Assembly: GCF_023101765.2 (NCBI RefSeq)
Contig: NC_064228.1
Coordinates: 8,233,501 to 8,297,500 of the forward strand
Reading direction: 5' to 3'
Source: Spodoptera frugiperda
Taxonomy: Eukaryota > Arthropoda > Insecta > Lepidoptera > Noctuidae
DNA length: 64,000 bases
Shown here: positions 46,601-51,078 of the stretch, piece by piece
Layout of the letters: each line of letters begins with the position of its first letter
Numbering within the stretch: the stretch's first letter is position 1
Translations under genes and position numbers: made by a program
Notes under the pieces: model-generated
Seen by the model: only the letters and a program-made list of their open reading frames with translations
Database searches by the model: none
What the model was told of the DNA's origin: nothing

Positions 46601-48747
46601 CAACTCTTTGTGTGATCCACAAATTGTTGTTTCGTGGGTCTGGGTCTGGGTGTGATATGTATGTGAACTTGTATATTTTTACACGCACCCACGACACAGG
46701 AGAAAATCATAGTGTGAGGCAACGTTTTTTTTTTTTGTAAAAAGAGATAAATTAATTAAACAATCTCGTCTATGTATTCGAATTGACAAGCACTGTTACA
46801 TCACAACATTACTTTCTATGTTAGTCTTTTCAAACGATCCTACATCCAAAACAGCTAAACAATTTACCATAAGATTTAGTTTATCAAATAGATCAAGTGA
46901 TACAAGCTCTAGCGACAAATTAAACCAAAGAAGCGTTGTGTCAGGTTATATTTAGGAGTCGTCCATTGATGACTATTTTAGGAAACTACAATATATATAT
47001 TGTATTTTGTTTTTGTCCGTTTGTGTTCGGTTTTAAGACTGTGTGATCTCTGGTGAGCGGTTATTTATGTCTCTAGTTTACTTTGTATTTACATCGTTTA
47101 TTGGTTTAAAGATTTATTGTAGAAGAGTTTATTTCTAACTGCCGTACTCGGAGACATTTAATGATTACTTAAACTATTCCTTGGTAACGATTTTGTTCCG
47201 AAAACAATTGCTAAGGACTGGGTTAAGTAACCATTAAATTACTCTGAGTATGGTACTTAATGCTGATTGGTCTCTTCGTGGATCTCTTAAGTAGTTTTAG
47301 ATTTGTAATTTCTAATTACATTTTTTTTGTGACAATTGGTTCAGTATTGTCAGTGTTGTTAATTATTTTTAAGACTTTTTAACATTATTAGATTAATATT
47401 TTTTTAGTTTCTATTAAGTAGTATTTTTTTTTAATTCATAAAACTGTGTTTCTCTACGAACAGATTGAGATTGACTCTAAGATTGTATATATGTGTAATT
47501 TTGGTTTTTAAACAACTTGATTAAGTTAGGAGCATTTTGAAACTCATGTTTTAAAAAAATGTTGTCATTTGTTTAATACCAAAACTAAGTACGTATTTAC
47601 CCAAATTACCATCGTAGTATACTATAATTTTAGTAACATAATTACAGTATCATCGTTGTTTTTTACCGCGAAACAATTACAGGGGTACCGGCAGAGATTG
47701 AGCCTATATAATGTTTTTATATATGTATATGTAGTTATTTATGTAATTATCTAATTTAACCATCTGTGGCTAATACTTCCGAGTATACTAGAAGTAAACT
47801 AGGTACTTGGTCGTTTTAGTTTTAAGTTTATTTTGCAAGTTTAATGACTATCAAAGTCTTAGCTGAAATGTGATTGTTTATGCGAATTCCGAGCTATGAG
47901 AGCAATCTAATTTATCTCGTAAAAATATTCGAGTGACTGTAAAAGTGACTGTAAATTTAATTTAAATCTAAGCTTTAACTAAAATTGTTAATTATTTACG
48001 ATAAAATATTTGAAAAGATAATGTCAATTTAAAAGTTTTAGCTAATAAAAAAAATATCGTTCATTAAAACACAGTTCAAAATTACTAAAAAAAGAAAAAT
48101 AATTCTACTTACGGTTTAGCCACAGGCACCGGCTCCTGTCTCCCACTCTTCACATCAGCAGACAGCACCCTGAACGCCTCCTCATTCCTCTTAGGACTTG
48201 GCACATGCACTTCCGAACACACTTTCCCACAAGGGCTCTCCGACTGCCGGCCCGATAAATCGAAATATCGATCCTGAGCGTGGATCAGCTGCGTCACCGT
48301 AAACGCAGGCGTTCCAGAATCGTTCACTTTAAAATCGATTTGCGGCCCGAATAACGATTCATCGTATTCCAAACTTAATCGGCGTTTGAAGAATCGGTCG
48401 TCCTGTATGTCTTTGGACGGTGATGTCTCGTCGCGCGACTGGATTGTAATGTCGAGTTTGTTTGCGCTGTTGAGTCGGAGCGAGCGCTCGGTCGTGAAGG
48501 CGTACGGAGTGTTGGCGAGTTCCTCCTCGATGGAGTTGTAGCGGCTGCGGAACAGTGACCGTGGCGTCTCCCCTCCCGAGTCGACATCGTACTTCCCTCC
48601 GAAGAGGTCGTACTGTGCGAATCTGTTGTTGATGGTGTCGAACTTGGGTCCTGTGAGGTCTTTGTCCGGTTCCTTGGGGCTGGCCGTCGGCGACATGTTT
48701 ATTTGCACGACGCCGTGTTCGTCCTTGTATTTCAGTTTCAGCGCCAT
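3085..48747 (-). CDS. stum: Stum, SPEC3-family mechanosensory membrane protein (11 coding exons)
   Basis: Joined exons: 48747-48113, 22566-22436, 22142-19718, 10127-9758, 9247-9027, 7830-7704, 6449-6282, 4682-4556, 4100-4020, 3513-3400, 3173-3085. The sum is 4488 nt, that is 1495 residues plus stop, with every intron GT-AG and every phase matching. The C-terminal 140 residues are the conserved Stum/SPEC3 module: DTRTKLDTSLVEHTSVMRG, then hydrophobic segments around residues 1380-1418 and 1430-1465 (including GWGWSIWWGVIMVK), then a charged tail RKYRKLKKEAEAAEAEA. In Drosophila, stum acts in dendrites of leg proprioceptors that sense joint angle. The N-terminal 1300 residues are Ser/Pro/Lys-rich and presumably cytoplasmic, with Cys-pair clusters at 1110-1275. 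The start is supported by an in-frame stop 4-6 codon positions upstream. Intron content is mostly repeats. Confidence 0.93.
3214..3263. other. Pair of tRNA-Lys-PBS-like motifs in intron 10
   Basis: Minus-strand reading gives tggcgcccaacatgggact (3232-3214), matching the usual form of an LTR-element primer binding site for a lysine tRNA. A second related motif is at 3245-3263. No LTR ends or gag/pol sequence were found nearby. A similar pair is at 7069-7117. Confidence 0.35.
3400..3513 (-). CDS. stum: stum coding exon 10 (second membrane segment)
   Basis: Flanked by acceptor tttccag and donor gtgagtgtc. Encodes SFVINLLVGCGQLFTVL then FCLVGWGWSIWWGVIMVKIS, a long hydrophobic hairpin-like stretch rich in Gly and Trp that is the most recognisable part of the family. 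Length 114 nt, phase 1 at both ends. Confidence 0.95.
3581..3864 (+). mobile_element. SINE-1 copy
   Basis: Begins tgcctcggtggcc with a B-box-like gggttcgatttcc and ends in a gtat repeat. Lies antisense inside stum intron 9 (3514-4019) and makes up more than half of it. Confidence 0.8.
4020..4100 (-). CDS. stum: stum coding exon 9 (end of first membrane region)
   Basis: Acceptor cacattgcag, donor gtgagtca. Encodes GSILSGLFCLCFGIPRFG then VHDGAKHRI, the conserved Cys-containing segment and polar loop between the hydrophobic blocks. Length 81 nt, phase 1 at both ends. Confidence 0.95.
4181..4341 (+). mobile_element. RET-6 (CR1/L2-type tail) copy
   Basis: Runs from ggactttaaaaga through ggaaatgccggcctcatcta to aaataaatataatttatc. 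Inserted antisense in stum intron 8. Matches the sequence following the LINE ORF2 at 55583-55760. Confidence 0.75.
4556..4682 (-). CDS. stum: stum coding exon 8 (start of SPEC3/Stum domain)
   Basis: Acceptor attggcag, donor gtaagatg. Encodes DTRTKLDTSLVEHTSVMRGA followed by the hydrophobic IPVLPIVLAYFCLFCNIVVP. High GC and CpG content compared with the surrounding introns, as in the other domain exons. Begins in phase 0. Confidence 0.96.
4731..4893 (-). mobile_element. RET-5 copy (diverged)
   Basis: Minus-sense copy with the shared gtgtcagactcttactgac block and a poly-T start (its poly-A end). The 5' end is decayed. Confidence 0.7.
4943..5035 (+). mobile_element. RET-6 tail fragment
   Basis: Only the last 90 bases, from cggcctcatctagttat to aaataaatatcatttatc. 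In stum intron 7. Confidence 0.65.
5930..6082 (-). mobile_element. RET-5 copy
   Basis: Complete-looking copy whose 5' end stops at cagctccgg (plus-strand reading), the same base as several other copies. Confidence 0.75.
6282..6449 (-). CDS. stum: stum coding exon 7 (basic proline-rich linker)
   Basis: Acceptor acgatgcag, donor gtaggaag. Encodes a run of RPSPRPS-type repeats followed by SRKASRILITKDFMKKDVDI and EEDIE just before the membrane domain. Exactly 56 codons with phase 0 at both ends, so skipping it would keep the frame. The motif block next to the domain looks conserved and acidic. Confidence 0.9.
7069..7117. other. Second PBS-like motif pair, in intron 6
   Basis: Plus strand reads tggcgcccaacgcgggacc at 7099-7117, with an inverted relative (ggcccacggtgggcggca) at 7069-7086. 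See the pair at 3214-3263, where the two motifs are in direct orientation. Confidence 0.35.
7526..7602. repeat. (GA)n / (CT)n microsatellite
   Basis: About 38 GA units on the plus strand. In the stum transcript this is a CT tract, roughly 100 nt downstream of the exon 6 donor. Confidence 0.97.
7704..7830 (-). CDS. stum: stum coding exon 6 (Cys-rich linker)
   Basis: Donor gtgagttt is clear. The chosen acceptor, tttgcaacag, has a poor pyrimidine tract but is the one that completes the split codon AG|T. Encodes CCNNRLCTWLRGMCRRHSEQ then SSSRRTSMFSKNKS and MSPTLPPE. The Cys, Trp and basic residues look like a membrane-proximal or acylated segment. Confidence 0.85.
8681..8755 (+). repeat. RTE-type LINE tail fragment
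   Basis: catcatcatcatcatcagcc followed by ccactgctgaacaaaggcct is a well-known moth repeat. Similar fragments in the opposite orientation are at about 16395-16440, 37975-38025 and 51083-51130. Confidence 0.6.
8822..9014 (-). mobile_element. SINE-2 copy abutting stum exon 5 donor
   Basis: Near-complete minus-sense copy. Its tRNA-like head ends at about 9014, only 12-13 nt into the intron after the exon 5 donor at 9026. The element therefore forms the start of intron 5 in the transcript, in sense orientation. Confidence 0.85.
9027..9247 (-). CDS. stum: stum coding exon 5 (Cys-pair exon)
   Basis: Acceptor tttttgctcccag is strong; donor is gtaagtct. Encodes ASIEYENETKPKRTLRDV then FCGCCGRRRRVADTGS, and later EETGCCGRKKRTIERRDS. 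Two CC clusters are followed by basic runs. Starts in phase 0 and ends in phase 2. Confidence 0.9.
9489..9600 (+). repeat. REP-7 copy
   Basis: Carries gactgatgactgttgatgaa and ctctgcctacccccatgg. Unclassified family with five copies here. Sits in intron 4. Confidence 0.6.
9758..10127 (-). CDS. stum: stum coding exon 4 (acidic, Cys clusters)
   Basis: Acceptor ctattcctcag and donor gtgagtat. A second GT four bases earlier would break the frame with exon 5. Encodes a Thr/Pro-rich start, then NFCQRLMKKCKSKCCACC, an Asp/Glu/Lys-rich charged stretch, and SKLNCCKKQ. Ends in phase 0. Confidence 0.92.
10526..10641. mobile_element. 116-bp hairpin MITE
   Basis: Starts tttacgtttaaa and ends tttaaacgtaaa. 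The two arms, about 50 bp each, match with few differences (both include ggcgctctgatt). A half copy is at 34078-34142. Confidence 0.85.
11057..11340 (-). mobile_element. RET-4 copy
   Basis: Nearly full length, from the poly-T side (tttttatggtataagc) to catggctctcccacactt. Confidence 0.8.
13935..14005 (-). repeat. REP-7 copy
   Basis: gtcatcagtcttttcatgaa then cgtctgctaagggtactttt. The following 100 bases may belong to a longer form of this repeat. Confidence 0.5.
14360..14417 (-). repeat. Half copy of the 18738-18859 MITE
   Basis: Shares tcttcaaacacaacact and gcagatactttaaaagctcc with that element; the other arm is missing or diverged. Confidence 0.5.
14870..15182. repeat. About 300-bp MITE-like repeat
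   Basis: Matches 32385-32660 in reverse orientation: both hold gatacatcgcatac-type, tggtggaaacg-type and tgtgctatg-type blocks in the same relative order. Termini not defined. Confidence 0.6.
15271..15409 (+). mobile_element. RET-3 copy with target-site duplication
   Basis: 5'-truncated copy ending cgtcatccaaaa. Flanked by direct repeats aaaggctctgcc at 15259-15270 and 15410-15421, so the insertion footprint is intact. Confidence 0.85.
15745..15920 (-). repeat. Unclassified dispersed repeat
   Basis: Contains gatggtaagctatcagcgcc and aacaccagagga, like RET-4 at one end, but continues with a different body (ggtcgtatcggttcggaaat). Resembles another common moth repeat. Confidence 0.45.
16206..16352 (+). 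mobile_element. RET-5 copy
   Basis: Plus-sense copy from the tgcctagcgggtt region to an A-rich end. Diverged at its start. Confidence 0.65.
17399..17432. repeat. Short GA-rich tract
   Basis: Interrupted gagaga runs, much less regular than the microsatellite at 7526. Confidence 0.8.
17461..17735 (-). mobile_element. SINE-1 copy
   Basis: Nearly full length in minus sense, with the tRNA-like head at the right end (cgaccaataggcagtc). Confidence 0.8.
17978..18167 (+). mobile_element. Helitron-like non-autonomous element
   Basis: Begins tctatatactaatata and ends gtagctag. It is bounded by A on the left and T on the right, as Helitron insertions are (5' TC, 3' CTRR, between A and T). No coding sequence. 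Confidence 0.45.
18240..18392. mobile_element. About 150-bp hairpin MITE
   Basis: Arms of about 48 bp: aatttgaaacattcgaagtg on the left pairs with cacttcgaatgattcaaatt on the right. The central part is a second, weaker palindrome around tcgcccatcattgg. Confidence 0.8.
18570..18718 (+). repeat. Dispersed repeat with gaaaacggtta end
   Basis: Related in layout to 895-983 (poly-T, then a gtcggtta-type terminus) with an internal atcggttcagcgaaatgtga block. Class unknown. Confidence 0.4.
18738..18859. mobile_element. 122-bp MITE with 35-bp inverted ends
   Basis: Left end ataaggagctttaaaagtat and right end ttttaaaacaccttat, both joined to ctgccacag / ctgtggcag blocks in inverted orientation. Confidence 0.75.
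19338..19515 (+). mobile_element. RET-4 copy, 3' truncated
   Basis: Has the head (gggagagccatgcttcggca) but stops after gcacttgtaacgcc, losing the poly-A end. Located 200 bp from the exon 3 donor. Confidence 0.75.
19718..22142 (-). CDS. stum: stum coding exon 3 (large low-complexity and coiled-coil exon)
   Basis: Acceptor ttttcctccag, donor gtgagtta; 2425 nt, residues 256-1064. Order: an Arg/Ser start (RHNTPRTSATNSRANSPP), an internal Met at 22026 that is probably not a start, a charged helix near residues 316-355 (EEVRELSELNREKHEAEAER), a long Ser/Thr/Pro/Lys-rich tract with repeated RSNSPS, RDNSPS and RDPSPDK motifs, and a C-terminal Lys/Glu heptad-like helical region (KTEIKEAKDEAANKLTEIKD). 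The tract is strongly basic first and acidic-mixed later. Such composition could mean cytoskeletal binding, but that is inference; no catalytic motif is visible. Open frames on the plus strand here are shadows. Confidence 0.95.
22436..22566 (-). CDS. stum: stum coding exon 2
   Basis: Acceptor ttatcttccacag, donor gtaaatac. Its first base completes the CC|C codon from exon 1 and its last G joins GT of exon 3. Encodes AVPTSKRKKETSFAILAE then SRPTSPRSLPVDI, a basic linker rich in SP/TP sites. The 293-bp intron separating it from exon 3 holds nothing notable. Confidence 0.92.
22682..22889. mobile_element. 208-bp MITE with long inverted ends
   Basis: Left end aaggtaagcgtctacaggcc pairs with right end ggcctgtggacgattacctt; the inner cgcatcgta/tacgatgcg extends the arms. 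The core repeats gatgcg-type words. Lies about 115 bp upstream of the exon 2 acceptor in transcript sense. Confidence 0.85.
23349..23533 (-). mobile_element. SINE-1 copy with internal deletion
   Basis: Both ends recognised; the middle segment carrying the caataggctcaccc block is missing. Confidence 0.7.
23930..24446 (+). mobile_element. 5'-truncated R1-like LINE end
   Basis: Plus-sense fragment. The first part encodes the last 70 or so residues of an ORF2: VQAMVRSEGEWDAVSSFCEA, then KEEAERVRERSS and an Arg-rich end RRGSRDDLRPP with a stop at 24145-24147. This resembles C-termini of R1-clade reverse transcriptases in moths (family recognition, not a search). The 3' UTR follows and runs into the RET-5 sequence and a poly-A of about 15. 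It therefore shows which LINE supplies the RET-5 tail. High GC compared with the neighbourhood. Confidence 0.7.
24475..24617 (-). mobile_element. RET-5 copy, tail-to-tail with the LINE end
   Basis: Minus-sense copy whose poly-A side faces that of 23930-24446 across about 30 bp, giving a large inverted repeat. Confidence 0.8.
25428..25700 (-). mobile_element. RET-4 copy
   Basis: Near full length with poly-T at 25428 and the gagtcgggccattg head at the right. Confidence 0.75.
26278..26425 (+). mobile_element. RTE-type LINE remnant
   Basis: A decayed frame ends EAFVLQWDDHG followed by a stop, preceded by GRPKR-like residues, as in C-termini of RTE-clade ORFs. It then reads aaatctaaatctatattttc. 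A related 3' fragment is at 37000-37110. Confidence 0.5.
26731..26889 (-). mobile_element. SINE-2 copy, diverged
   Basis: Shares gtgttctcctatgtcgtggg and caacaatttgtgga; head degraded. Confidence 0.7.
27417..27580 (+). mobile_element. RET-5 copy
   Basis: Full-length plus-sense copy from gagctacggactacctag. A short direct repeat (tattactggt / tattactagt) may flank it. Confidence 0.8.
28138..28218 (+). mobile_element. SINE-1 3' fragment
   Basis: Only the last 80 bases (gtatagcggcataacgtgcc to the tgttgcatg tail). Confidence 0.65.
28256..28475 (-). mobile_element. RET-4 copy, head truncated
   Basis: From gacaaacgagcagacgcatc to gttttctgtgaggctg. Confidence 0.75.
28550..28740 (+). mobile_element. 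RET-3 copy with 19-bp target-site duplication
   Basis: Flanked by ggtataaatgtatggtaat (28531-28549) and ggtgtaaatgtatggtaat (28741-28759), one mismatch. Ends in a run of A. 191 bp long, slightly shortened at its 5' end compared with the copy at 45592. Confidence 0.9.
29252..29456 (-). mobile_element. SINE-2 copy
   Basis: Full length in minus sense with the tRNA-like head at the right (caaccgtgcaggc). Confidence 0.8.
29477..29771 (-). mobile_element. SINE-1 copy with 16-bp target-site duplication
   Basis: Flanked by tcaacctagattatag (29461-29476) and tcaatctagattatag (29772-29787). Its (CA)n start on the plus strand is the GT-repeat tail of the element. Confidence 0.88.
30542..30655 (-). mobile_element. 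RET-5 copy, truncated
   Basis: Keeps the tail and cttactgactaaacaccacc block; the 5' third is absent. Confidence 0.65.
31122..31398 (-). mobile_element. RET-4 copy
   Basis: Near full length, ending gaagcatggcccaaccac. Confidence 0.75.
32385..32660. repeat. Second copy of the 14870-15182 repeat
   Basis: Opposite orientation to the first copy. Contains gatacatcgcatactcgag and a tggtggaaacggactcaac block. Confidence 0.6.
33107..33250 (-). mobile_element. RET-5 copy
   Basis: Complete; stops at gcagctccgg. Confidence 0.8.
33683..33817 (+). mobile_element. MITE-J copy 1
   Basis: About 130 bp bounded by inverted copies of an actgccg...agag(t/a)cattta end. The core reads gattttgttccgaaaatatt. Confidence 0.75.
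33840..33968 (-). mobile_element. MITE-J copy 2, inverted
   Basis: Same family as the copy 20 bp to its left but in the opposite orientation (core agaacaaaatcgttactatg). Confidence 0.75.
34078..34142 (+). repeat. Half copy of the 10526-10641 MITE
   Basis: Carries tttacgtttaaagtaatcga and gcgctctgaatgg, then stops at the hairpin centre. Confidence 0.7.
34590..34900. mobile_element. Foldback element with about 100-bp arms
   Basis: Left arm includes cattcaaacattccat and aagaacacttaaatggtcaa. The right arm carries the inverted forms (ttgaccattttagtgttctt; atgaaatgtttgaatgat). Loop of about 60 bp. The arms share a gtcggtta-type segment with the repeat at 895-983. Confidence 0.7.
35018..35093 (-). 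mobile_element. RET-5 5' half
   Basis: Only the 5' half, again ending at gcagctcc. Confidence 0.65.
35680..35808 (+). mobile_element. RET-5 copy with 20-bp insertion
   Basis: gaagcaggagtaggaacggg to tgatttcccctcaaac, with extra bases (cattctcaccactta) before the gtcagtaagagtctg block. Confidence 0.65.
35950..36100 (+). mobile_element. RET-5 copy, diverged
   Basis: Starts in the ctagcgggttt region and ends ttcaaaaaagg. Confidence 0.65.
36355..36545 (-). mobile_element. SINE-1 copy, head lost
   Basis: Minus-sense 3' two thirds. The break falls exactly where a RET-4 copy begins, so the two are fused. Confidence 0.7.
36549..36775 (+). mobile_element. RET-4 copy fused to SINE-1
   Basis: Plus-sense 3' part ending ggcttataccataaaaaaaa. 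Confidence 0.75.
36925..37468 (+). mobile_element. Helitron-like element with nested insertions
   Basis: Left end catactaatattctaaatg and right end gcgggccaaagctagt resemble the element at 17978-18167. Between them sit an RTE-type tail (about 37000-37110) and a SINE-2 copy, which explains the greater length. Confidence 0.4.
37115..37284 (-). mobile_element. SINE-2 copy, diverged
   Basis: Keeps ggattttctcctgtgctgtg and ccgtgcgggaatcgaaccc. Confidence 0.7.
38928..39161 (+). mobile_element. RET-4 3' part with long poly-A
   Basis: From gcgttgtgtttcgttgtgtg to a run of 16 A. Holds a short self-inverted gcggcggcgat duplication near 39068-39098. Confidence 0.8.
39880..40025 (-). mobile_element. 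RET-5 copy, diverged
   Basis: Complete in length, several small changes in the middle. Confidence 0.65.
40152..40233 (+). mobile_element. RET-4 tail fragment
   Basis: Last 80 bases only, ending ggtttattccataaaaaa. Confidence 0.65.
40692..40829 (-). repeat. REP-7 copy
   Basis: Longest version together with 59884-60025, ending ggttaagggtacttttaatt. Confidence 0.65.
41182..41475 (+). repeat. REP-8 copy
   Basis: AT-rich; shares atctatttagtccatcag and tctacaagacggac with three later copies. Confidence 0.65.
41815..42268 (-). mobile_element. RET-4 copy split by RET-6
   Basis: The poly-A side lies at 41815-41835 (ggaataagccggtaaa) and the body resumes at about 42006 (gcagacgtatcaccggatgg). The interval is a plus-sense RET-6, so RET-4 was there first. 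Confidence 0.75.
41836..42003 (+). mobile_element. RET-6 copy nested in RET-4
   Basis: From cctttaaaagagacctctga to an atcatttcat-type microsatellite end. Confidence 0.75.
43683..43873 (+). mobile_element. SINE-2 copy
   Basis: Full length: gactgcacggttgacgcggt to gtgaggcaacgtttaaaaaa. Confidence 0.8.
44270..44570 (+). repeat. REP-8 copy
   Basis: Full-length copy; contains the invariant ctaatattttaaaataatct block. Confidence 0.65.
44930..45030 (+). mobile_element. RET-6 tail fragment
   Basis: From ccggcgtcatctagtta to atcatttatc repeats. Confidence 0.6.
45592..45834 (+). mobile_element. RET-3, longest copy, 14-bp target-site duplication
   Basis: 243 bp between perfect direct repeats gggtatgtgaagtg (45578-45591 and 45835-45848). 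The 5' end folds into a hairpin (ggcagcac...gtgctgcc). The body contains gatgcgccgtattgg and ends cccgtcaccaaaa. It carries no open frame of note. It is a SINE or short LINE tail moved by target-primed reverse transcription. Confidence 0.9.
45874..46012 (+). mobile_element. MITE-J copy 3
   Basis: Bounded by ctgccatattcagagaca and tgactctgagtgcggcag. Immediately follows the RET-3 insertion. Confidence 0.75.
46335..46450 (+). repeat. Unclassified moth repeat
   Basis: cgatttcgatcacggtggcc and ggagatattatagtgcaca resemble a common repeat of this order. The overlapping 110-codon frame is not a gene. Confidence 0.45.
46521..46738 (+). mobile_element. SINE-2 copy
   Basis: Full length, with small duplications (gtctgggtctgggt) and a poly-T end. 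Confidence 0.8.
47141..47264 (+). mobile_element. MITE-J copy 4 (cleanest)
   Basis: ctgccgtactcggagacatt at the left and attactctgagtatgg at the right; the core reads gattttgttccgaaaacaat. Confidence 0.8.
48113..48747 (-). CDS. stum: stum coding exon 1 (start codon)
   Basis: The start ATG (48747-48745) follows AAA, a reasonable context. Encodes MALKLKYKDEHGVVQINMSP then an acidic, Ser-rich stretch with TINNRFAQYDLFGGKYD and RYNSIEEELANTPYAF. It ends PVPVAKP at donor gtaagtag (211 codons plus two bases). The segment lacks membrane spans or a signal peptide, so the N-terminus is predicted cytoplasmic. It is separated from exon 2 by a 25.5-kb intron. The phase fit (CC|C) and shared SP-rich style support the join. 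Confidence 0.93.
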
Positions 48748-48768
48748 TTTCTATGATGACATTTTTGC
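48748..48768 (-). promoter_or_regulatory. stum: 5' UTR end of stum with a 3-codon uORF
   Basis: Acceptor tctatatttcag gives an exon start at 48768. ATG TCA TCA TAG follows (48762-48751), in frame with the main ATG three bases later. The stop rules out N-terminal extension and the tiny frame could lower initiation. The upstream non-coding exon was not found. Confidence 0.75.
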
Positions 48769-49156
48769 CTGAAATATAGAAAACATCTTGTTATTTATTT
48801 TATTTTATCGTTTTTTTTTCTGTATGGAATTCTAGATCAAAACTAGTTGATGGAATGTGGGAAAGTAGTTCTAAACAAACAAACGATTTTAATGTCAACA
48901 TTCATATTTGATTGGTTGGATTTTGTAATACAGATCATAACTGTAGTCTAGTTAATGGAACCTTTTCATTGACATAGCTTATTATATACTTATTTGATTT
49001 AAATTAGATAATAAGGTACGATGGGGTTGAAGTATTCATATGGACAAAATTCCCTTAAAATAATAAATAAAAAGTAAAATAATAACTGACATGGATAGCT
49101 AATCTAATAGATTTCCGAAGTGTAATATACCTACAAGAAAAATAATGAACTTGCTT

Positions 49157-49370
49157 GCGTTGTGTTTAATTGTGTGAGTGAGGTTACCGGAGGTCCTATT
49201 ACCCCCCTTCCCAATCCCCGATTCCCTAACAACCTTTAAATTCCTAACCCCCAAAAAACCGGCAACGCACTTGTAATGCCTCTAGTATTTCGGGTGTCCA
49301 TGGGCAGCGGCGATTGCTTACCATCAGGTGATCCATTTGCTCGTTTACCAGCTTATACCATAAAAATAAT
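49157..49370 (+). mobile_element. RET-4 3' part
   Basis: gcgttgtgtttaattgtgtg to gcttataccataaaaataat. Confidence 0.75.
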
Positions 49371-49883
49371 AATAATCTTCTGAACACATAAACTAACCCA
49401 ACGAAATACTTATAAATCATATTAACAAACATTCCAACAATAAAAACAGTTATGAAAGTTATAAAACGCATTTATTTTCTCAGCTAAAAGTAAAATAACA
49501 AATGGATTGCAATAAGAAATCGTGAGCTATTGAGATGAGTCATTAGTGGGATCGTTTTGTTGCAATATATGCCCACACTTGCCAATATTCATCAGTTGAT
49601 AGACAAGTTGCATCTAATCGTGGGCAATGTGGGCATACGCAAGGTCACAAGGGATTGTATTGGAATTGAATAATTATAATTACATATACATATAGTTTTG
49701 TAATACATAATAATCGTTATTACAGAATTATTTTGGTTTATTTAATGGAGAATTGTATTTTATTGTAATTGTAATGTGTATCATTGAGGTTAAAAGTTAT
49801 ATTTTAGGTAGTGATGGTTTGAAATAAGTATTTGATGCCTTTTACTTGTAACTTTTATTTATTTATTTATTGAAGGTATTCCA

Positions 49884-50181
49884 CTGCCTCGTTGGTCGAG
49901 TGGTCGTAAGTGCGACTGCCGAACAAGGGGTCTCGGGTTCGATTCCCGGGTCGGGCAAAGTATTACTGGGCTTTTTTCGGATTTTCGAAAAATTTCTCAG
50001 TGGTAGCACGGAGTCTGGAATTGTGTCCAGGATATGGCAATAGGCTCACCCCCTATTACATGGGACTTTAACACAAAATGGTGAAAATTGGGTGTACATT
50101 GTATAGCGGCATTACGTGCCGTAATGTGCACCTCTGCCTACCCCTTCGGGGATAAAAGGCGTGACGTTGTGTGTGTGTGTG
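49884..50181 (+). mobile_element. SINE-1, full length, perfect 14-bp target-site duplication
   Basis: Flanked by ttgaaggtattcca at 49870-49883 and 50182-50195. The first 70 bases fold like a tRNA: a 5' tgcctcg stem, an A-box-like ggtcgagtggtcg, a B box gggttcgattccc and a cgggca 3' stem. The body then runs through acggagtctggaattgtgtc and ends cttcggggataaaaggcgtg plus a (GT)n tail. Typical pol III-transcribed SINE. A fragment of an older copy (ctgcctaccccttcaggga) lies just beyond, so this insertion landed beside a relative. Confidence 0.92.
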
Positions 50182-50834
50182 TTGAAGGTATTCCAACAGC
50201 TTCTGCCTACCCCTTCAGGGATAAATATTAAATACATATAAATCAGTTTTATAACTGACAACAATGTCAAAATATGTAATGGTTTAGGTACTTTATTTTG
50301 TTATTAAAATTAGTTCTGATCGGTTTTAAATTCTGTTTAAAAGTCATGGCACCGGCTTCTAACTATCAGTGGGTGGATAACCTATCAATACTATTAATAG
50401 TCATATTTGATTTTTAGTTTTTGAAGTCAGTTTTTTAAACCGCAGTTTTTTTAACAAAAATTAAATTACTATTCATTGACTTCTTACCATTGGGATACTA
50501 CTAGTCATTATAGCTACTACGAACCTCAATCAAGGGTTTCACACAATTTCGTGTCCAAATGGCGCTAAATGTATTTTAATTGTTATTAAAACAGTTACAG
50601 AGTTTACGTAAACTATTTCTTTTATTGGTAAATCACAACAATTATACCGCGTGTGTATGTGTGTGTGTGTGTTACGACATGAGCTAGCCGTGCCCTTGCG
50701 AGTGAACTGTTGCTTCTAGCAATTATTCAATTAGACAACTTCTTGATGTTTTTGTAATAGAAGGTACGCTCGCAGTATTTAACTATGTGAATTTAGTGGC
50801 AAGGAATGCAAAGAACTACTTATGGTGTTTAAGA

Positions 50835-51078
50835 GACCCCATGAACACCCAAAACACCAGCAAGTTACAAGTGCGTTGCCGGCCTTTGTGGGCTAAGAGT
50901 TTGAGAATTGAGTTGTGTTGATATTGAGAAGATTGGGTAGGGGGGTAATTGAACCTCCGATATCCTCTCTTACAGAACGAGACACAACGCAAGCATTGTT
51001 TCACGTCGGTTTTCTATAAGGCTATGGTAATACTACGGTCCAGCCGGCGCATTCGTGCCGAAGTGTGGCTCTCCCACA
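50835..51078 (-). mobile_element. RET-4 copy
   Basis: Minus sense, from ccatgaacacccaaaacacc to gtgtggctctcccacat; the poly-A side is lost. Confidence 0.75.

Larger units (their letters stand above)
22567..48112 (-). other. stum: stum intron 1 of the coding region (25.5 kb)
   Basis: No exon-like frame was found on either strand. Content is AT-rich spacer plus the transposons listed here. The longest stretches where I see no assignable repeat are about 22.9-23.3, 24.6-25.4, 29.8-30.5, 38.3-38.9, 42.3-43.6 and 47.3-48.1 kb. Confidence 0.65.

Noticed and set aside
46323..46655. 110-codon plus-strand frame
   Set aside because: Made of a dispersed repeat followed by SINE-2; not a gene.
49884..49955. 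tRNA gene
   Set aside because: The tRNA-like fold and B box are the head of SINE-1: the same head recurs with the same 3' body elsewhere and the whole is bounded by a target-site duplication.
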